This document shows positions 34,378 through 42,727 of a DNA stretch of 64,000 nucleotides, piece by piece. The position numbers were made by a program, and so were the translations under genes. The notes beneath the pieces are model-generated. The model saw only the letters and a program-made list of their open reading frames with translations. It was not told where the DNA came from and did not search any database. Source of the DNA: Candidatus Villigracilis affinis (GTDB lineage Bacteria > Chloroflexota > Anaerolineae > Anaerolineales > Villigracilaceae); assembly GCA_016718275.1 (NCBI GenBank), contig JADKEA010000024.1, positions 174,732-238,731 of the forward strand. The letters run 5' to 3'. Numbering within the stretch: the first letter of the stretch is position 1; each line of letters begins with the position of its first letter.

Positions 34378-34896
34378 TTGGCTGTGTTTACAGTACCCTA
34401 CCTCTTGTGTAATTCAACTTATAATAGTTCCATGATTTCTCAAAACCATGTTGATGAACAGGGTCGAACTGACATGCGATGGGTCGCAGAAAATACGCCT
34501 AGAAACAGCCGCTTTTTGGTGCTGACGGGCAATCCTGATGGGATGTGTGATTCTCTTTCAGAATGGTTCCCGGCTTTAGCGCAAAGAACAAGCCTGACAA
34601 CAATCCAGGGGCGAGAATGGCTGCTTGGAAACGAATTTGATGTATTTGCAGAACATAGGGCAAATATTCAAGACTGCATTGACGAGGGACTGGAATGCCT
34701 TGATGGTGAGTCTGGTTATTTTGGAGAGGACTATGATTACGTTTATATCTCAACTGCGCCTCCCATTGGTAATTGCAAATTCCTGAATACACCCCGCAAG
34801 AATGTACCTGCCCTTGTAATAGCACTAGAAGATGATGCTCACTATTCCATTTTGTACCGTTCGGAGAATGTTGTTATTTTTAGGAAAACCGGATAA
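34378..34896 (+). pseudogene. C-terminal piece of a large membrane glycosyltransferase-like protein
   Basis: The frame opens near 34340, encodes one hydrophobic helix (TAVILAVFTVPYLLCNSTYN) and then a soluble domain with TDMRWVAENTPRNSRFLVLT, EWFPALAQRTSLTTIQGREW and a C-terminal YSILYRSENVVIFRKTG. This is how polytopic GT39-like envelope proteins end; the multi-helix N-terminal part expected upstream is missing or scrambled in the preceding 1.2 kb. A short form starting at ATG 34432 is possible but would lack the membrane part. It lies 62 bp before the next membrane protein gene on the same strand. Confidence 0.55.
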
Positions 34897-34958
34897 GGAA
34901 CTGGAGAATAGGTTTACGCGCCAGTTATAATACGTTAATATTTTTACAGGAAATGATT

Positions 34959-37166
34959 ATGTCCTTACTTGGAAAACGTCTGAAAATTCGTTTTTTTACC
35001 ACAAATACACTAGGATCCAAAGACTCAAAGAGAAAAAAGCTTCGTGCCTTTGTGCCTTTGAGTCTTTGCGGTTTGGTTTTCAGACACCCTCTTGGAAAAC
35101 TGTTGGTAAAACCTCAAGGACTTTTTCTTATTGTGATTTTCTTTGCTGGATTCCTCACAACCTTGTATGTGTCAAATGAGCATATTTTTTATTGGTGGGA
35201 TTATGCTTTCTACAAGGAAATAGCTGATGACACCAGCAGAATGTTTATCCAGAACCCTTTTCAGGCATTAAAAGCTGTTTATTTCTCTACATGGTTGGAC
35301 TATAACTACTATTTTGCATTGCCGCTAATTCCATTCATGGAGTTATTTAAGTATTCTCGATTAGGGTATATCATTGGCTTAGTTTTTGTTTACCATATCC
35401 CTATGTTGATTGTATCTGGGCATATTGCCAGAAGAATTTTTCCATCCCATACTTATGCCGGATGGATTACGATTTTTACAGGGGCTTTAATTCCAGCGTT
35501 TTGGGCTTCTGCTTTTAGAGGATATCCAGATACTGGAGCAGTTCTACTGATCGCAGTTGCTATAGTCATTTATCTGCTGGATATGGAACTGAAAAAATGG
35601 CGTCTTCAACTTCCTGTGATTGGAATATTGTGCGGATTGGCGATTATATTTCGACGCCACTTTGCTTATAATGTGGCGTCTTTATTATTTTCTATAGGAG
35701 CATTTTTATTATTCTTTGCCCTGCAACGTTCCGAAAAGAACTGGAGGAAGGGTTTATCTGAGTTTTGGAATGTCTTGATAAAAATGCAAATTATACTGGC
35801 CTTTCTCGTGCTTTCCATTGTTTTATTGGCCCCGGGACTGTTGCTGAATATCATTTATGTAAATTATCTAAGCTTGTATTCATCATACTCTCTCAATCCT
35901 TTTCAGGTCTTTGTTTATTTTTTAAAGACTTATGGTGTTTTGTGGTTTCTGGTTGTTTTGGGCTTTGCATCGGGCATTCCCAAAATACAGAAGGTTTTTC
36001 AGCTTGAAGGCGAAAACGCGGATCAGAAATCGTTGTGCTTTATTTTACTTTTTGGAGTGACTTCTGTGTTTATATGGGTTGCCATTCCCCGTCAAACGGG
36101 CACACAGTACATGTTGCATGTTGCATTGCCAATCTTACTGGGTATTTCTGCGCTTATAGTATGGGTAATTATTAAGCCCAAAACGCTTGTTCACTGGTTG
36201 CTCACCCCCGGTATTTTCCTTTTGCTTGGATACAACTTGTGGGCAGGATTAGCTCCCGTGCATTTAGTCCCCATTCCAACAACCCTAAACCATCCCCCGT
36301 TGTATCGCCCGGACTACGATGAGGTAGCACGGCTGGTTGCTTATTTACGCGAAATCGCTGGCGGAAATGGAAGTATTTATATTGCGGATTCGTCAAAGTT
36401 AATGAACGACGAAATCATACATCATGCTGAAGTGTCCCTGTATGGAGAACATACATCTCTGCGGATACTACACTCTCCTCAAATAGATTCACGGGATTTT
36501 TACCCATTGGCGCCATTGCTTCAAGCCGAATACGTTGTAGTCACCACTCCCTTTCAATACCATTTAAGCGAGGATGAGCAAAAAGTTGTAAAGTTTGTAT
36601 TTGATATTTTCTCATACCAGTGGAAAATAAGAAAAGATTTCAAAAAACTGCCTGAGGAGTTTCATTTGTATGATGGGGCGGTTTTGTCTGTGTATAAGCG
36701 TCAAGTACCCACCTCTCTCGAAACTACACTTTTGACCTTCAGTCAGATGCGGAAATATATCGGCCGTTTACCGGGCGGACAACCAGATTGGATTCTAATT
36801 ACCCCATCAGCAGAGGCAAGTCTTGTATATGACATTAACGGAAAAAAGCACTCTGTTACAATATCAAAGGATTCTCCATCGCTTTCTTTTCTTTATGCTG
36901 GTGCCGATCCTGCCCAATATCTAATAACCGGAAAGGCGAAATTTTCAGATGAAGGATGCCCTCCTGTTGGTGTTTCCATGCAGGTGTTTTCGCTATCCGA
37001 ACCCATGCCGATGTTATATTTAAAACAAATTACCTCAGGAGCCGGGGATTTTGTTTTGAATATAGAAAAGACTGGCGCTATAGCGCTTGTTCTTAGTTTT
37101 CAGCAAAACACAACTTTATCCATACCATTGTGCAACCCCATTCTAGAATGGGAAATGTCAGAGTAA
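34959..37166 (+). CDS. Large polytopic membrane protein, GT39-like
   Basis: A 735-residue protein with about eleven helices in the first 430 residues and a soluble C-terminal part. An N-terminal loop after the first kept helix has an acidic pair (YWWDYAFYKEIADD), as in GT39/PMT-type enzymes that use lipid-linked sugars. FWASAFRGYPDTGAVLLIAV and FRRHFAYNVASLLF follow. Start 34959 is preferred to 34953 because ACAGG is 8 bases upstream. Residues about 19-40 are encoded by a dispersed inverted repeat and have no equivalent in relatives that I know, so translation may really begin later. It is followed by GT2 and methyltransferase genes on the same strand. Confidence 0.68.
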   Translation: MSLLGKRLKIRFFTTNTLGSKDSKRKKLRAFVPLSLCGLVFRHPLGKLLVKPQGLFLIVIFFAGFLTTLYVSNEHIFYWWDYAFYKEIADDTSRMFIQNPFQALKAVYFSTWLDYNYYFALPLIPFMELFKYSRLGYIIGLVFVYHIPMLIVSGHIARRIFPSHTYAGWITIFTGALIPAFWASAFRGYPDTGAVLLIAVAIVIYLLDMELKKWRLQLPVIGILCGLAIIFRRHFAYNVASLLFSIGAFLLFFALQRSEKNWRKGLSEFWNVLIKMQIILAFLVLSIVLLAPGLLLNIIYVNYLSLYSSYSLNPFQVFVYFLKTYGVLWFLVVLGFASGIPKIQKVFQLEGENADQKSLCFILLFGVTSVFIWVAIPRQTGTQYMLHVALPILLGISALIVWVIIKPKTLVHWLLTPGIFLLLGYNLWAGLAPVHLVPIPTTLNHPPLYRPDYDEVARLVAYLREIAGGNGSIYIADSSKLMNDEIIHHAEVSLYGEHTSLRILHSPQIDSRDFYPLAPLLQAEYVVVTTPFQYHLSEDEQKVVKFVFDIFSYQWKIRKDFKKLPEEFHLYDGAVLSVYKRQVPTSLETTLLTFSQMRKYIGRLPGGQPDWILITPSAEASLVYDINGKKHSVTISKDSPSLSFLYAGADPAQYLITGKAKFSDEGCPPVGVSMQVFSLSEPMPMLYLKQITSGAGDFVLNIEKTGAIALVLSFQQNTTLSIPLCNPILEWEMSE
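35017..35071. repeat. Dispersed inverted repeat of the CAAAGAC-tCAAAG type, lying inside a reading frame
   Basis: Perfect 13-base arms CAAAGACTCAAAG (35018-35030) and CTTTGAGTCTTTG (35056-35068) surround 25 bases containing CTTCGTGCCTTTGTG. This is the well-known intergenic palindrome family (ACCACAAAGACACAAAG type) found in many bacteria; an ACCACAAA stands just upstream at about 34998. Here it is read in frame as SKDSKRKKLRAF near the N-terminus of the membrane protein. Confidence 0.75.
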
Positions 37167-37185
37167 CCTGAGAAGGCGGATACAT

Positions 37186-38361
37186 ATGCCAATCAAGATA
37201 AACAAAAAAACTCCTGATGGGATGGAAGTAAGCATCGTATTGCCATGCCTTAACGAAGAACGTACAGTGGGTGTCTGCGTTAAAAAAGCTCTATACTCCC
37301 TGAAAAAGGGAGAAGTCAATGGTGAAGTGATCGTGGCGGATAATGGTAGCACGGATAAATCCGTAGAGATCGCAGCCTCGCTTGGTGCGAGGGTTATCCA
37401 TGTTGAGGAAAAAGGGTATGGTAATGCTCTGCGCAGTGGATTTGTGGCAGCGCTTGGACAATACATCATCATGGCGGATGCAGATGATAGTTACGATCTC
37501 GAAAACCTCACGCCTTTTATTGAGAAGCTACGCGAAGGATATGAACTTGTTATGGGTAATCGTTTTAAGGGCGGCATCAAAAAAGGAGCCATGCCTTGGC
37601 ATCATAGATATATAGGGAATCCTGTATTATCCTTCCTCGGAAAGCTTTTTTTTAAAACTCCAGTAAATGATTTCCACTGTGGCTTGCGTGGGTTTACAAA
37701 AGAAGCCATTGAAAGAATGGAATTACAAACAACAGGGATGGAACTGGCCAGTGAGATTGTCATCAAGTCCTCAGTAATGGAAATGAATGTTTGCGAGGTT
37801 CCCACAACTTTGTCCCCTGACGGAAGGGATAGACCTCCCCATCTTCGCAGTTTCCGCGATGGATGGAGACATTTGAGATTTCTATTGATGTATAGCCCCA
37901 CGTGGCTCTTTCTATATCCGGGTCTTGTATTGCTGACATTAGCTGGGGTTTTTAACCTGGCCTTGTTCTTTGGCCCTGTGAACATTGGCTTTAGGTTGAT
38001 CGACTTTCACAGTTTCATTGTTACAGGAACAATCATGATGCTTGCGGTAAACATGATCTCTTTTGCTGTGATAACGCGGGTTTACGCCTATAATACTAAA
38101 CTCCTTCCTTCAAAACCGGAGTTTTACCCGTTGTTCAAGTATTTTACTCTTGAGTTCGGTTTGGGGATTGGGTTTGTAGTGTTTATGCTTGGACTCTTTA
38201 TAACAATTAAGGCGCTCATGCTCTCTCCCGAATTTAACGCGATTGGTTTTAACACAAGTATTCGTCTGGTCTTTGGTGGGAGCCTTGCTATGGCGCTGGG
38301 ATGGCAGATCATCATTACCAGTTTTGTATTAAGTATTTTGGGAATAAGAATCAGGGATTAA
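37186..38361 (+). CDS. Glycosyltransferase family 2, dolichyl-phosphate-sugar synthase-like
   Basis: A 391-residue enzyme with an N-terminal GT2 domain: SIVLPCLNEERTVGVCVKKA, the nucleotide-binding IVADNGSTDKSVEIAA and the metal motif MADADDSYDLENL. Four C-terminal hydrophobic helices follow (about residues 225-245, 265-295, 320-350 and 362-385). This layout transfers sugar from a nucleotide sugar to a polyprenyl phosphate at the membrane, making the donor used by GT39-type proteins such as its neighbours. GAAGG lies 9 bases before the ATG. It is 19 bp after the GT39-like gene and 60 bp before a methyltransferase. Confidence 0.88.
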   Translation: MPIKINKKTPDGMEVSIVLPCLNEERTVGVCVKKALYSLKKGEVNGEVIVADNGSTDKSVEIAASLGARVIHVEEKGYGNALRSGFVAALGQYIIMADADDSYDLENLTPFIEKLREGYELVMGNRFKGGIKKGAMPWHHRYIGNPVLSFLGKLFFKTPVNDFHCGLRGFTKEAIERMELQTTGMELASEIVIKSSVMEMNVCEVPTTLSPDGRDRPPHLRSFRDGWRHLRFLLMYSPTWLFLYPGLVLLTLAGVFNLALFFGPVNIGFRLIDFHSFIVTGTIMMLAVNMISFAVITRVYAYNTKLLPSKPEFYPLFKYFTLEFGLGIGFVVFMLGLFITIKALMLSPEFNAIGFNTSIRLVFGGSLAMALGWQIIITSFVLSILGIRIRD

Positions 38362-38421
38362 GAAATCAAGACTATTCAGCGTAAAACACCATGAATATTT
38401 ATAAAAAAGGGCTCTAAACTC

Positions 38422-39162
38422 ATGAAAGATATTCGCAAGCCGCTTTATGAAAAATACTATTCCGCTTTTAAGATGGGGGAACCGCGAGAGAAGTTTGGCT
38501 TTCTGCATCTCAAACTTTGGTACAACGAAAAATACCTGCCTTTGTTCAAAGGAAGGAAACGGGATGAAGCCATCCTTGACTTGGGGTGTGGGCAAGGATT
38601 TATGTTAAGGTACCTGCAATCTGCTGGTTTTACCAACTTGTCAGGTGTGGATATTTCAGAAGAGCAAGTCAAAATAGCGAAAGAGCGTGGATTTAATGTT
38701 TTTCATGCAGATGTGATGTCCTTCTTGAAGGAGCATGTGGATGAGTATGAGATAATTGTTGCGATTGACATAATTGAGCACTTCAAAAAAGAGGAGCTTT
38801 ATGAATTGCTTGTGTTAATACAACAAGCTTTGAAGCCTGGCGGGCTATTTATTATCCAGACACCCAATGGTGATGGCTTGATGCCGAACTATGTTATTTA
38901 CGGTGATTTAACTCATTTTACAATTTTGTCCCCTTTGTCACTAAAGAATATCTTGACTGTTACAAATTTTGATAATGTGAAAATAAAGGAGCTTGGGCCG
39001 GGTCTTTTTATTCACTTTCCTCTTTTTTTGATATGGCAGGTGATTCGGCTTTTTGCAATGATTATTAAATTTGCAGAAATTGGGCGTATTCAGAAATGTT
39101 GGTCAGAATCCATGATCTGTAGCTGCCAAAAGCCTGTTACATTGTCTGAAGAAAAAGTGTAA
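38422..39162 (+). CDS. Class I SAM-dependent methyltransferase
   Basis: A 246-residue methyltransferase with motif I AILDLGCGQGFMLRYL, an acidic end of strand 2 (SGVDISEEQVKIAKERG), motif II/III IIVAIDIIEHFKKEEL and LKPGGLFIIQTPNGDG. It fits the methyltransf_11/23 families often found in surface polysaccharide loci, where they methylate sugars or lipid-linked intermediates. The C-terminal region is hydrophobic (FIHFPLFLIWQVIRLFAMII), perhaps for membrane contact. The last gene of this plus-strand group; a GT4 gene converges on it. Confidence 0.82.
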   Translation: MKDIRKPLYEKYYSAFKMGEPREKFGFLHLKLWYNEKYLPLFKGRKRDEAILDLGCGQGFMLRYLQSAGFTNLSGVDISEEQVKIAKERGFNVFHADVMSFLKEHVDEYEIIVAIDIIEHFKKEELYELLVLIQQALKPGGLFIIQTPNGDGLMPNYVIYGDLTHFTILSPLSLKNILTVTNFDNVKIKELGPGLFIHFPLFLIWQVIRLFAMIIKFAEIGRIQKCWSESMICSCQKPVTLSEEKV

Positions 39163-39210
39163 ATTTGTTAAAAGAGCGAAACCGCTTTTAACGGGAATTT
39201 TGTTGTCATT

Positions 39211-40347
39211 TTACTGTGCTGTGCGAGCAATATCCTGCAATATTTCAAGATATCGCTCGCACATCTTTTTCCAACTTAATTGGTTAATGGCGAAATCTCT
39301 ACAGGCAGCACGAAGGTTTTCTGGAGCGGCGCAATTAGAAAGTGCCATATTTAGTTTTTCTTCTATGTCATGTGTCTGTGGCAATACAGCAAAGAATAAT
39401 TTGCGTGACGCTGTGTCTAGTTCATATAGTGATTCCTCAGAAATTACCACAGGCGTTCCACAAGCGAGACTGTTGGAAACTGTTAAAGTTATTCCTTCCC
39501 CGACGGATGGATGAACCAAAATATCTGCGCTGGCGAAAAGTTTGCTTAATTCATCTTCTTGAAGGTTTTGCAAATGTTTTAAGTTGGGTAATTGCCATTC
39601 AGAGGGATTAAAGTCATCGGGCCTGCCAACTAATACCCAAAACCATTCCTGATGTTTTTCTATTAAAGGGCGTATTAGATGCACACCTTTACGTTCTACT
39701 AAACGACCTACAAAAAGGATGATCGGTCTTTCCGCACTTCCGCTCAATTGTTCACGCAGGCGCGCTCGTTCATCCTTCGCCAACGGAACAAATAGGTCTG
39801 TATCCACGCCAAGTGGAACCACCTCCTGCCTGGACTTCGGGGTAAGATACGCCATGCCCGCGCGCACATTTTCAGTAATGAACGCTAAACGATCTGCAAG
39901 ATTGAACATAAGCCAGCCAACGGTTCGATACGCCGCGGTCTGCAAAAAACGTTTGTAATATTGTTTATAAGGTATAAATTTTGCATATTGGGTAAGGAGG
40001 ATAGGCTTCCCCAGCAGTTTGGCGATAAAAAAAGCAAGGATGTTGATCAAATACAAGCTGTCCTGTAAATGTATGACATCGCACCACTTAATATTATCAA
40101 ACAATTTTTTCAACACATTTGGATGTGGCAAGGGATGGGGAAAGCCCAACTTCTCCTCAGCTATATTCCAGGAGGAGATAGGCACATCACCCCTACCAGC
40201 AACTCGCAAATTAGGGGGCACATCCGCCGCCATCCAACGCACCTCGTGCGAGAATTCGCGATAATGTTTTACCAGATTGAAAGAAACGATCTCAACGCCC
40301 CCCAGATGTTCTGGATAATAATAATTACCTACAAGTAGAATTTTCAA
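39211..40347 (-). CDS. Glycosyltransferase family 4 (group 1)
   Basis: A 378-residue GT-B enzyme. The N-terminal domain begins LKILLVGNYYYPEHLGGVEI. The C-terminal donor domain has IILFVGRLVERKGVHLI and the EX7E-type motif GEGITLTVSNSLACGTPVVI. I place the start at a TTG (40347): it gives the canonical KILLV opening and has AAAGGAA about 10 bases upstream, while the longer frame from 40449 adds 34 unsupported residues. The start codon overlaps the ATG of the longest frame of the divergent membrane protein gene. It should add a sugar from a nucleotide donor during polysaccharide assembly. Confidence 0.87.
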   Translation of the reverse strand: MKILLVGNYYYPEHLGGVEIVSFNLVKHYREFSHEVRWMAADVPPNLRVAGRGDVPISSWNIAEEKLGFPHPLPHPNVLKKLFDNIKWCDVIHLQDSLYLINILAFFIAKLLGKPILLTQYAKFIPYKQYYKRFLQTAAYRTVGWLMFNLADRLAFITENVRAGMAYLTPKSRQEVVPLGVDTDLFVPLAKDERARLREQLSGSAERPIILFVGRLVERKGVHLIRPLIEKHQEWFWVLVGRPDDFNPSEWQLPNLKHLQNLQEDELSKLFASADILVHPSVGEGITLTVSNSLACGTPVVISEESLYELDTASRKLFFAVLPQTHDIEEKLNMALSNCAAPENLRAACRDFAINQLSWKKMCERYLEILQDIARTAQ

Positions 40348-40424
40348 TGGAAGCGGTTCCTTTCTTTCAATTATATCAAGATACAATAGGACAAAAAATG
40401 AAAAATCTACAGCAGGGAGACCCA

Positions 40425-42551
40425 ATGCAACGAGAAAATAAATGGTCAATGTACGGAAGAATATTTTTTAGCGCATGGGCAACCTTATGCGTTGCCCTCT
40501 TTGTTTTGTTTTCCGGCAGGGCGAGCGTCTTGCATGGATCACTTCTTTTTAATTGGGAAATCATCCTGCCCAAACTTTCAAGAATTGAGCCAATCAATTA
40601 TCTTGCCGACATCATTGGAGCATTTTTCGGAGTTGCCTTTTTTTTCCTAGCATGTACTTCACTGGGGACTATCTTCACCTCTTTGTTATGGGACGAGAAA
40701 AGCGACATCTCAAACAAGCCTGCCCGCCCCATCCTAATCGGGTCAGCTTTTTTGATCGGGAGCGGACTATTTTCCATTATATTTCTCACCCTCGGCGGAC
40801 TATACAAGCTAACGCCTGCTTTTGTGATCGCAATAACACTTGGCGGACTAGTCCTGGGGCTTCGATCATTCGTGAAATTTATCAAGACCCATGCAGAAGA
40901 TCACAGCTTCAATCTTTTTGAAGGGACAGACAATAACGCCAGACTGGTTTACGGGCTTTCCCTCGGCATTTTATTATTAAGTTTGATGTATTCCTCATCG
41001 CGGCTGAGCTACGATTCAGTTGCCTTGTATTTTTCAGATGCAAAGATCACTGCAATGACGAATCACATCCAATACTTTCTGAACGATTCATTTATTGCCA
41101 GTTCATTCCACACCGGGATACAGTATGCAGCAATTGCCCAGATATTTGGAGACCAGGCCGCGCGGCTGTATTCATGGGCCAACGGTTTTGTAATTATCAT
41201 CTTCACCCTGGCGCTGGGAGAACAACTCGGCTTATCCAAACAGGCAAGGCGGATATTGCTAGCCCTGCTCCTAACCACCACCGCGTTTACCGACCTATTG
41301 GGAGACGGCAAAATTGACCTCGCAGCTTCCGCGCCCGCCGTTGCTGCTGTTTATTGGATGGTCGTAAACGGCATCAAAGCGCGCAATAGCGGATTCTTTT
41401 TCGTGGGCTTTCTGGCAGGTTTCGCCATCATCTCGCGACCTTTTAACGCCGTTTTATTGGGCATCTTCTTCGCGCTTTTCTATTTACAAGAAATGTATTC
41501 AGCGTGGAAAAATGATGGACTGAATCTCAAATCTCTCTTCAGCCGTTTTTTCTGGCTCCTCTCGGCGCTTCTGGGTCTCGCTTTATTTCATCTAGCCGCC
41601 AACTGGATGATCCTAGGTGACCCGCTGGCAGCTTTTACAAACGCCGCAAAGTTGAACACCTCAGGATGGCAATGGTCTTTCGACCCAAATGAGATATGGG
41701 CATTTCGGGCTTTCTATCCATTCGTCGTAACATTTTTGAATTCTCCCCAAAGCCTTGGCACTATTTCCCCGCTATTTCTGGCGTTTTTTCCTGGGGTTTT
41801 CATAAAAAATGTCAGGGAAAGACTTTTTGAACAAAAAACATTGTTGTATCTGACATCTCTAACTTTGATTACACTACTCCTTTGGATAATGCTTTTCTTT
41901 ACAGTGGTCGAAATTCGATATGTGTTTTTTCTATGGATAATTCTATTCATGCCCCTCGCTGTGATTGCTGAAGGCTTGTTCGATCTAAAAGATGACATAG
42001 GTAAGATTATGAAATTAATGCTCGTTGTAGTCTTGTTGTTTGTCAATTTTAGAGTTATTTATATTTCGCTTGATACTTACTCTCCATTGGATTCGCGTGG
42101 AAATCCCCAGTGCAATAACTACTATTTTTGCGATTATTTAAAACCCATAAATGACCAGGCTGCTCTTGGGGAGCGGGTGTTAACTTTGAGCGCATTCAGA
42201 TATTATCTCCGTTCCGATCTTTTTGCGTGTTCCACAAAGGCAGATGAGTATTCCGTTCTTCGCGCTGCATCCTTAAGGAGCACAGATGAATTCTGGGAGG
42301 AGGCTTACCGCCAGGGATATACTTATGTTGCCTATGAAAAAAACTATACTGTACGACATTTATATATGGATTTTGTCCCTTCTCCTGACAACATACCCTC
42401 TTGGATGAGTCTTATGCCTATTTATGGGAACTCGGAAGATTACATAGTGGCATATAAGATAAATGTTCATACCCCCCCAGTTTTCAAAACGAAGACTTGT
42501 ATGCAGGATGAGAATCGAATATGGGAAGTTGTGCCTGTGGCCTCAAAGTAA
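40425..42551 (+). CDS. Large polytopic membrane protein, GT39-like
   Basis: A 708-residue protein with about 12 helices and a soluble C-terminal tail. After the third helix group it has SRLSYDSVALYFSDAKITAM, an aromatic/acidic loop like that of GT39-type enzymes, then FTDLLGDGKIDLAASAPAVA. The C-terminal part (CDYLKPINDQAALGERVLTL) resembles the soluble end of such transferases. The frame opens at 40347, but GGGAGA 5 bases before the ATG at 40425 makes this start more likely. It points away from the GT4 gene, and both probably act on the same glycan. A bidirectional terminator follows. Confidence 0.68.
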   Translation: MQRENKWSMYGRIFFSAWATLCVALFVLFSGRASVLHGSLLFNWEIILPKLSRIEPINYLADIIGAFFGVAFFFLACTSLGTIFTSLLWDEKSDISNKPARPILIGSAFLIGSGLFSIIFLTLGGLYKLTPAFVIAITLGGLVLGLRSFVKFIKTHAEDHSFNLFEGTDNNARLVYGLSLGILLLSLMYSSSRLSYDSVALYFSDAKITAMTNHIQYFLNDSFIASSFHTGIQYAAIAQIFGDQAARLYSWANGFVIIIFTLALGEQLGLSKQARRILLALLLTTTAFTDLLGDGKIDLAASAPAVAAVYWMVVNGIKARNSGFFFVGFLAGFAIISRPFNAVLLGIFFALFYLQEMYSAWKNDGLNLKSLFSRFFWLLSALLGLALFHLAANWMILGDPLAAFTNAAKLNTSGWQWSFDPNEIWAFRAFYPFVVTFLNSPQSLGTISPLFLAFFPGVFIKNVRERLFEQKTLLYLTSLTLITLLLWIMLFFTVVEIRYVFFLWIILFMPLAVIAEGLFDLKDDIGKIMKLMLVVVLLFVNFRVIYISLDTYSPLDSRGNPQCNNYYFCDYLKPINDQAALGERVLTLSAFRYYLRSDLFACSTKADEYSVLRAASLRSTDEFWEEAYRQGYTYVAYEKNYTVRHLYMDFVPSPDNIPSWMSLMPIYGNSEDYIVAYKINVHTPPVFKTKTCMQDENRIWEVVPVASK

Positions 42552-42559
42552 AATAGTAA

Positions 42560-42611
42560 CCCACCAAAACAAAAAAAACTACCAATTGGCAGTTTTTTTT
42601 GTTTTGGTGGG
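42560..42611. terminator. Bidirectional terminator whose arm includes the tRNA 3' end
   Basis: A long, nearly perfect inverted repeat: CCCACCAAAAC (42560-42570) pairs with GTTTTGGTGGG (42601-42611), and the middle has A8 ACT-CCAATTGG-AGT T8. On the plus strand it ends the membrane protein gene; on the minus strand it follows tRNA-Val. The outer right arm is the tRNA's own CCCACCA end. Confidence 0.85.
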
Positions 42612-42681
42612 CACGGAGGGGCTCGAACCCCCGACCTCATGTGTGTGATACATGCGCTCTAACCAACTGAGCTACGCGCCC
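42605..42681 (-). tRNA. tRNA-Val (anticodon CAC)
   Basis: A full cloverleaf on the minus strand: acceptor GGGCGCG/CGTGCCC with one G-U pair, D arm GCTC-AGTTGGTTA-GAGC, anticodon stem CATGT/ACATG with loop ATCACAC (anticodon CAC, decoding GTG), T arm GGGGG-TTCGAGC-CCCTC, discriminator A, and an encoded CCA. Total 77 nt with CCA. Confidence 0.93.
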
Positions 42682-42727
42682 GGGAACGATGGGCATTATA
42701 GTATAGCCTTTCACCTTTGGCAAGTGC

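Noticed and set aside
34420..34434. TATAAT just before ATG 34432 as a promoter for a short gene
   Set aside because: No -35 box is present at normal spacing, and the upstream codons encode a continuing membrane helix of the same protein.
42560..42681. tRNA-Val as an integration site of a genomic island
   Set aside because: No integrase gene and no direct repeat of the tRNA 3' end in the same orientation were seen; only an inverted short copy forms the terminator.
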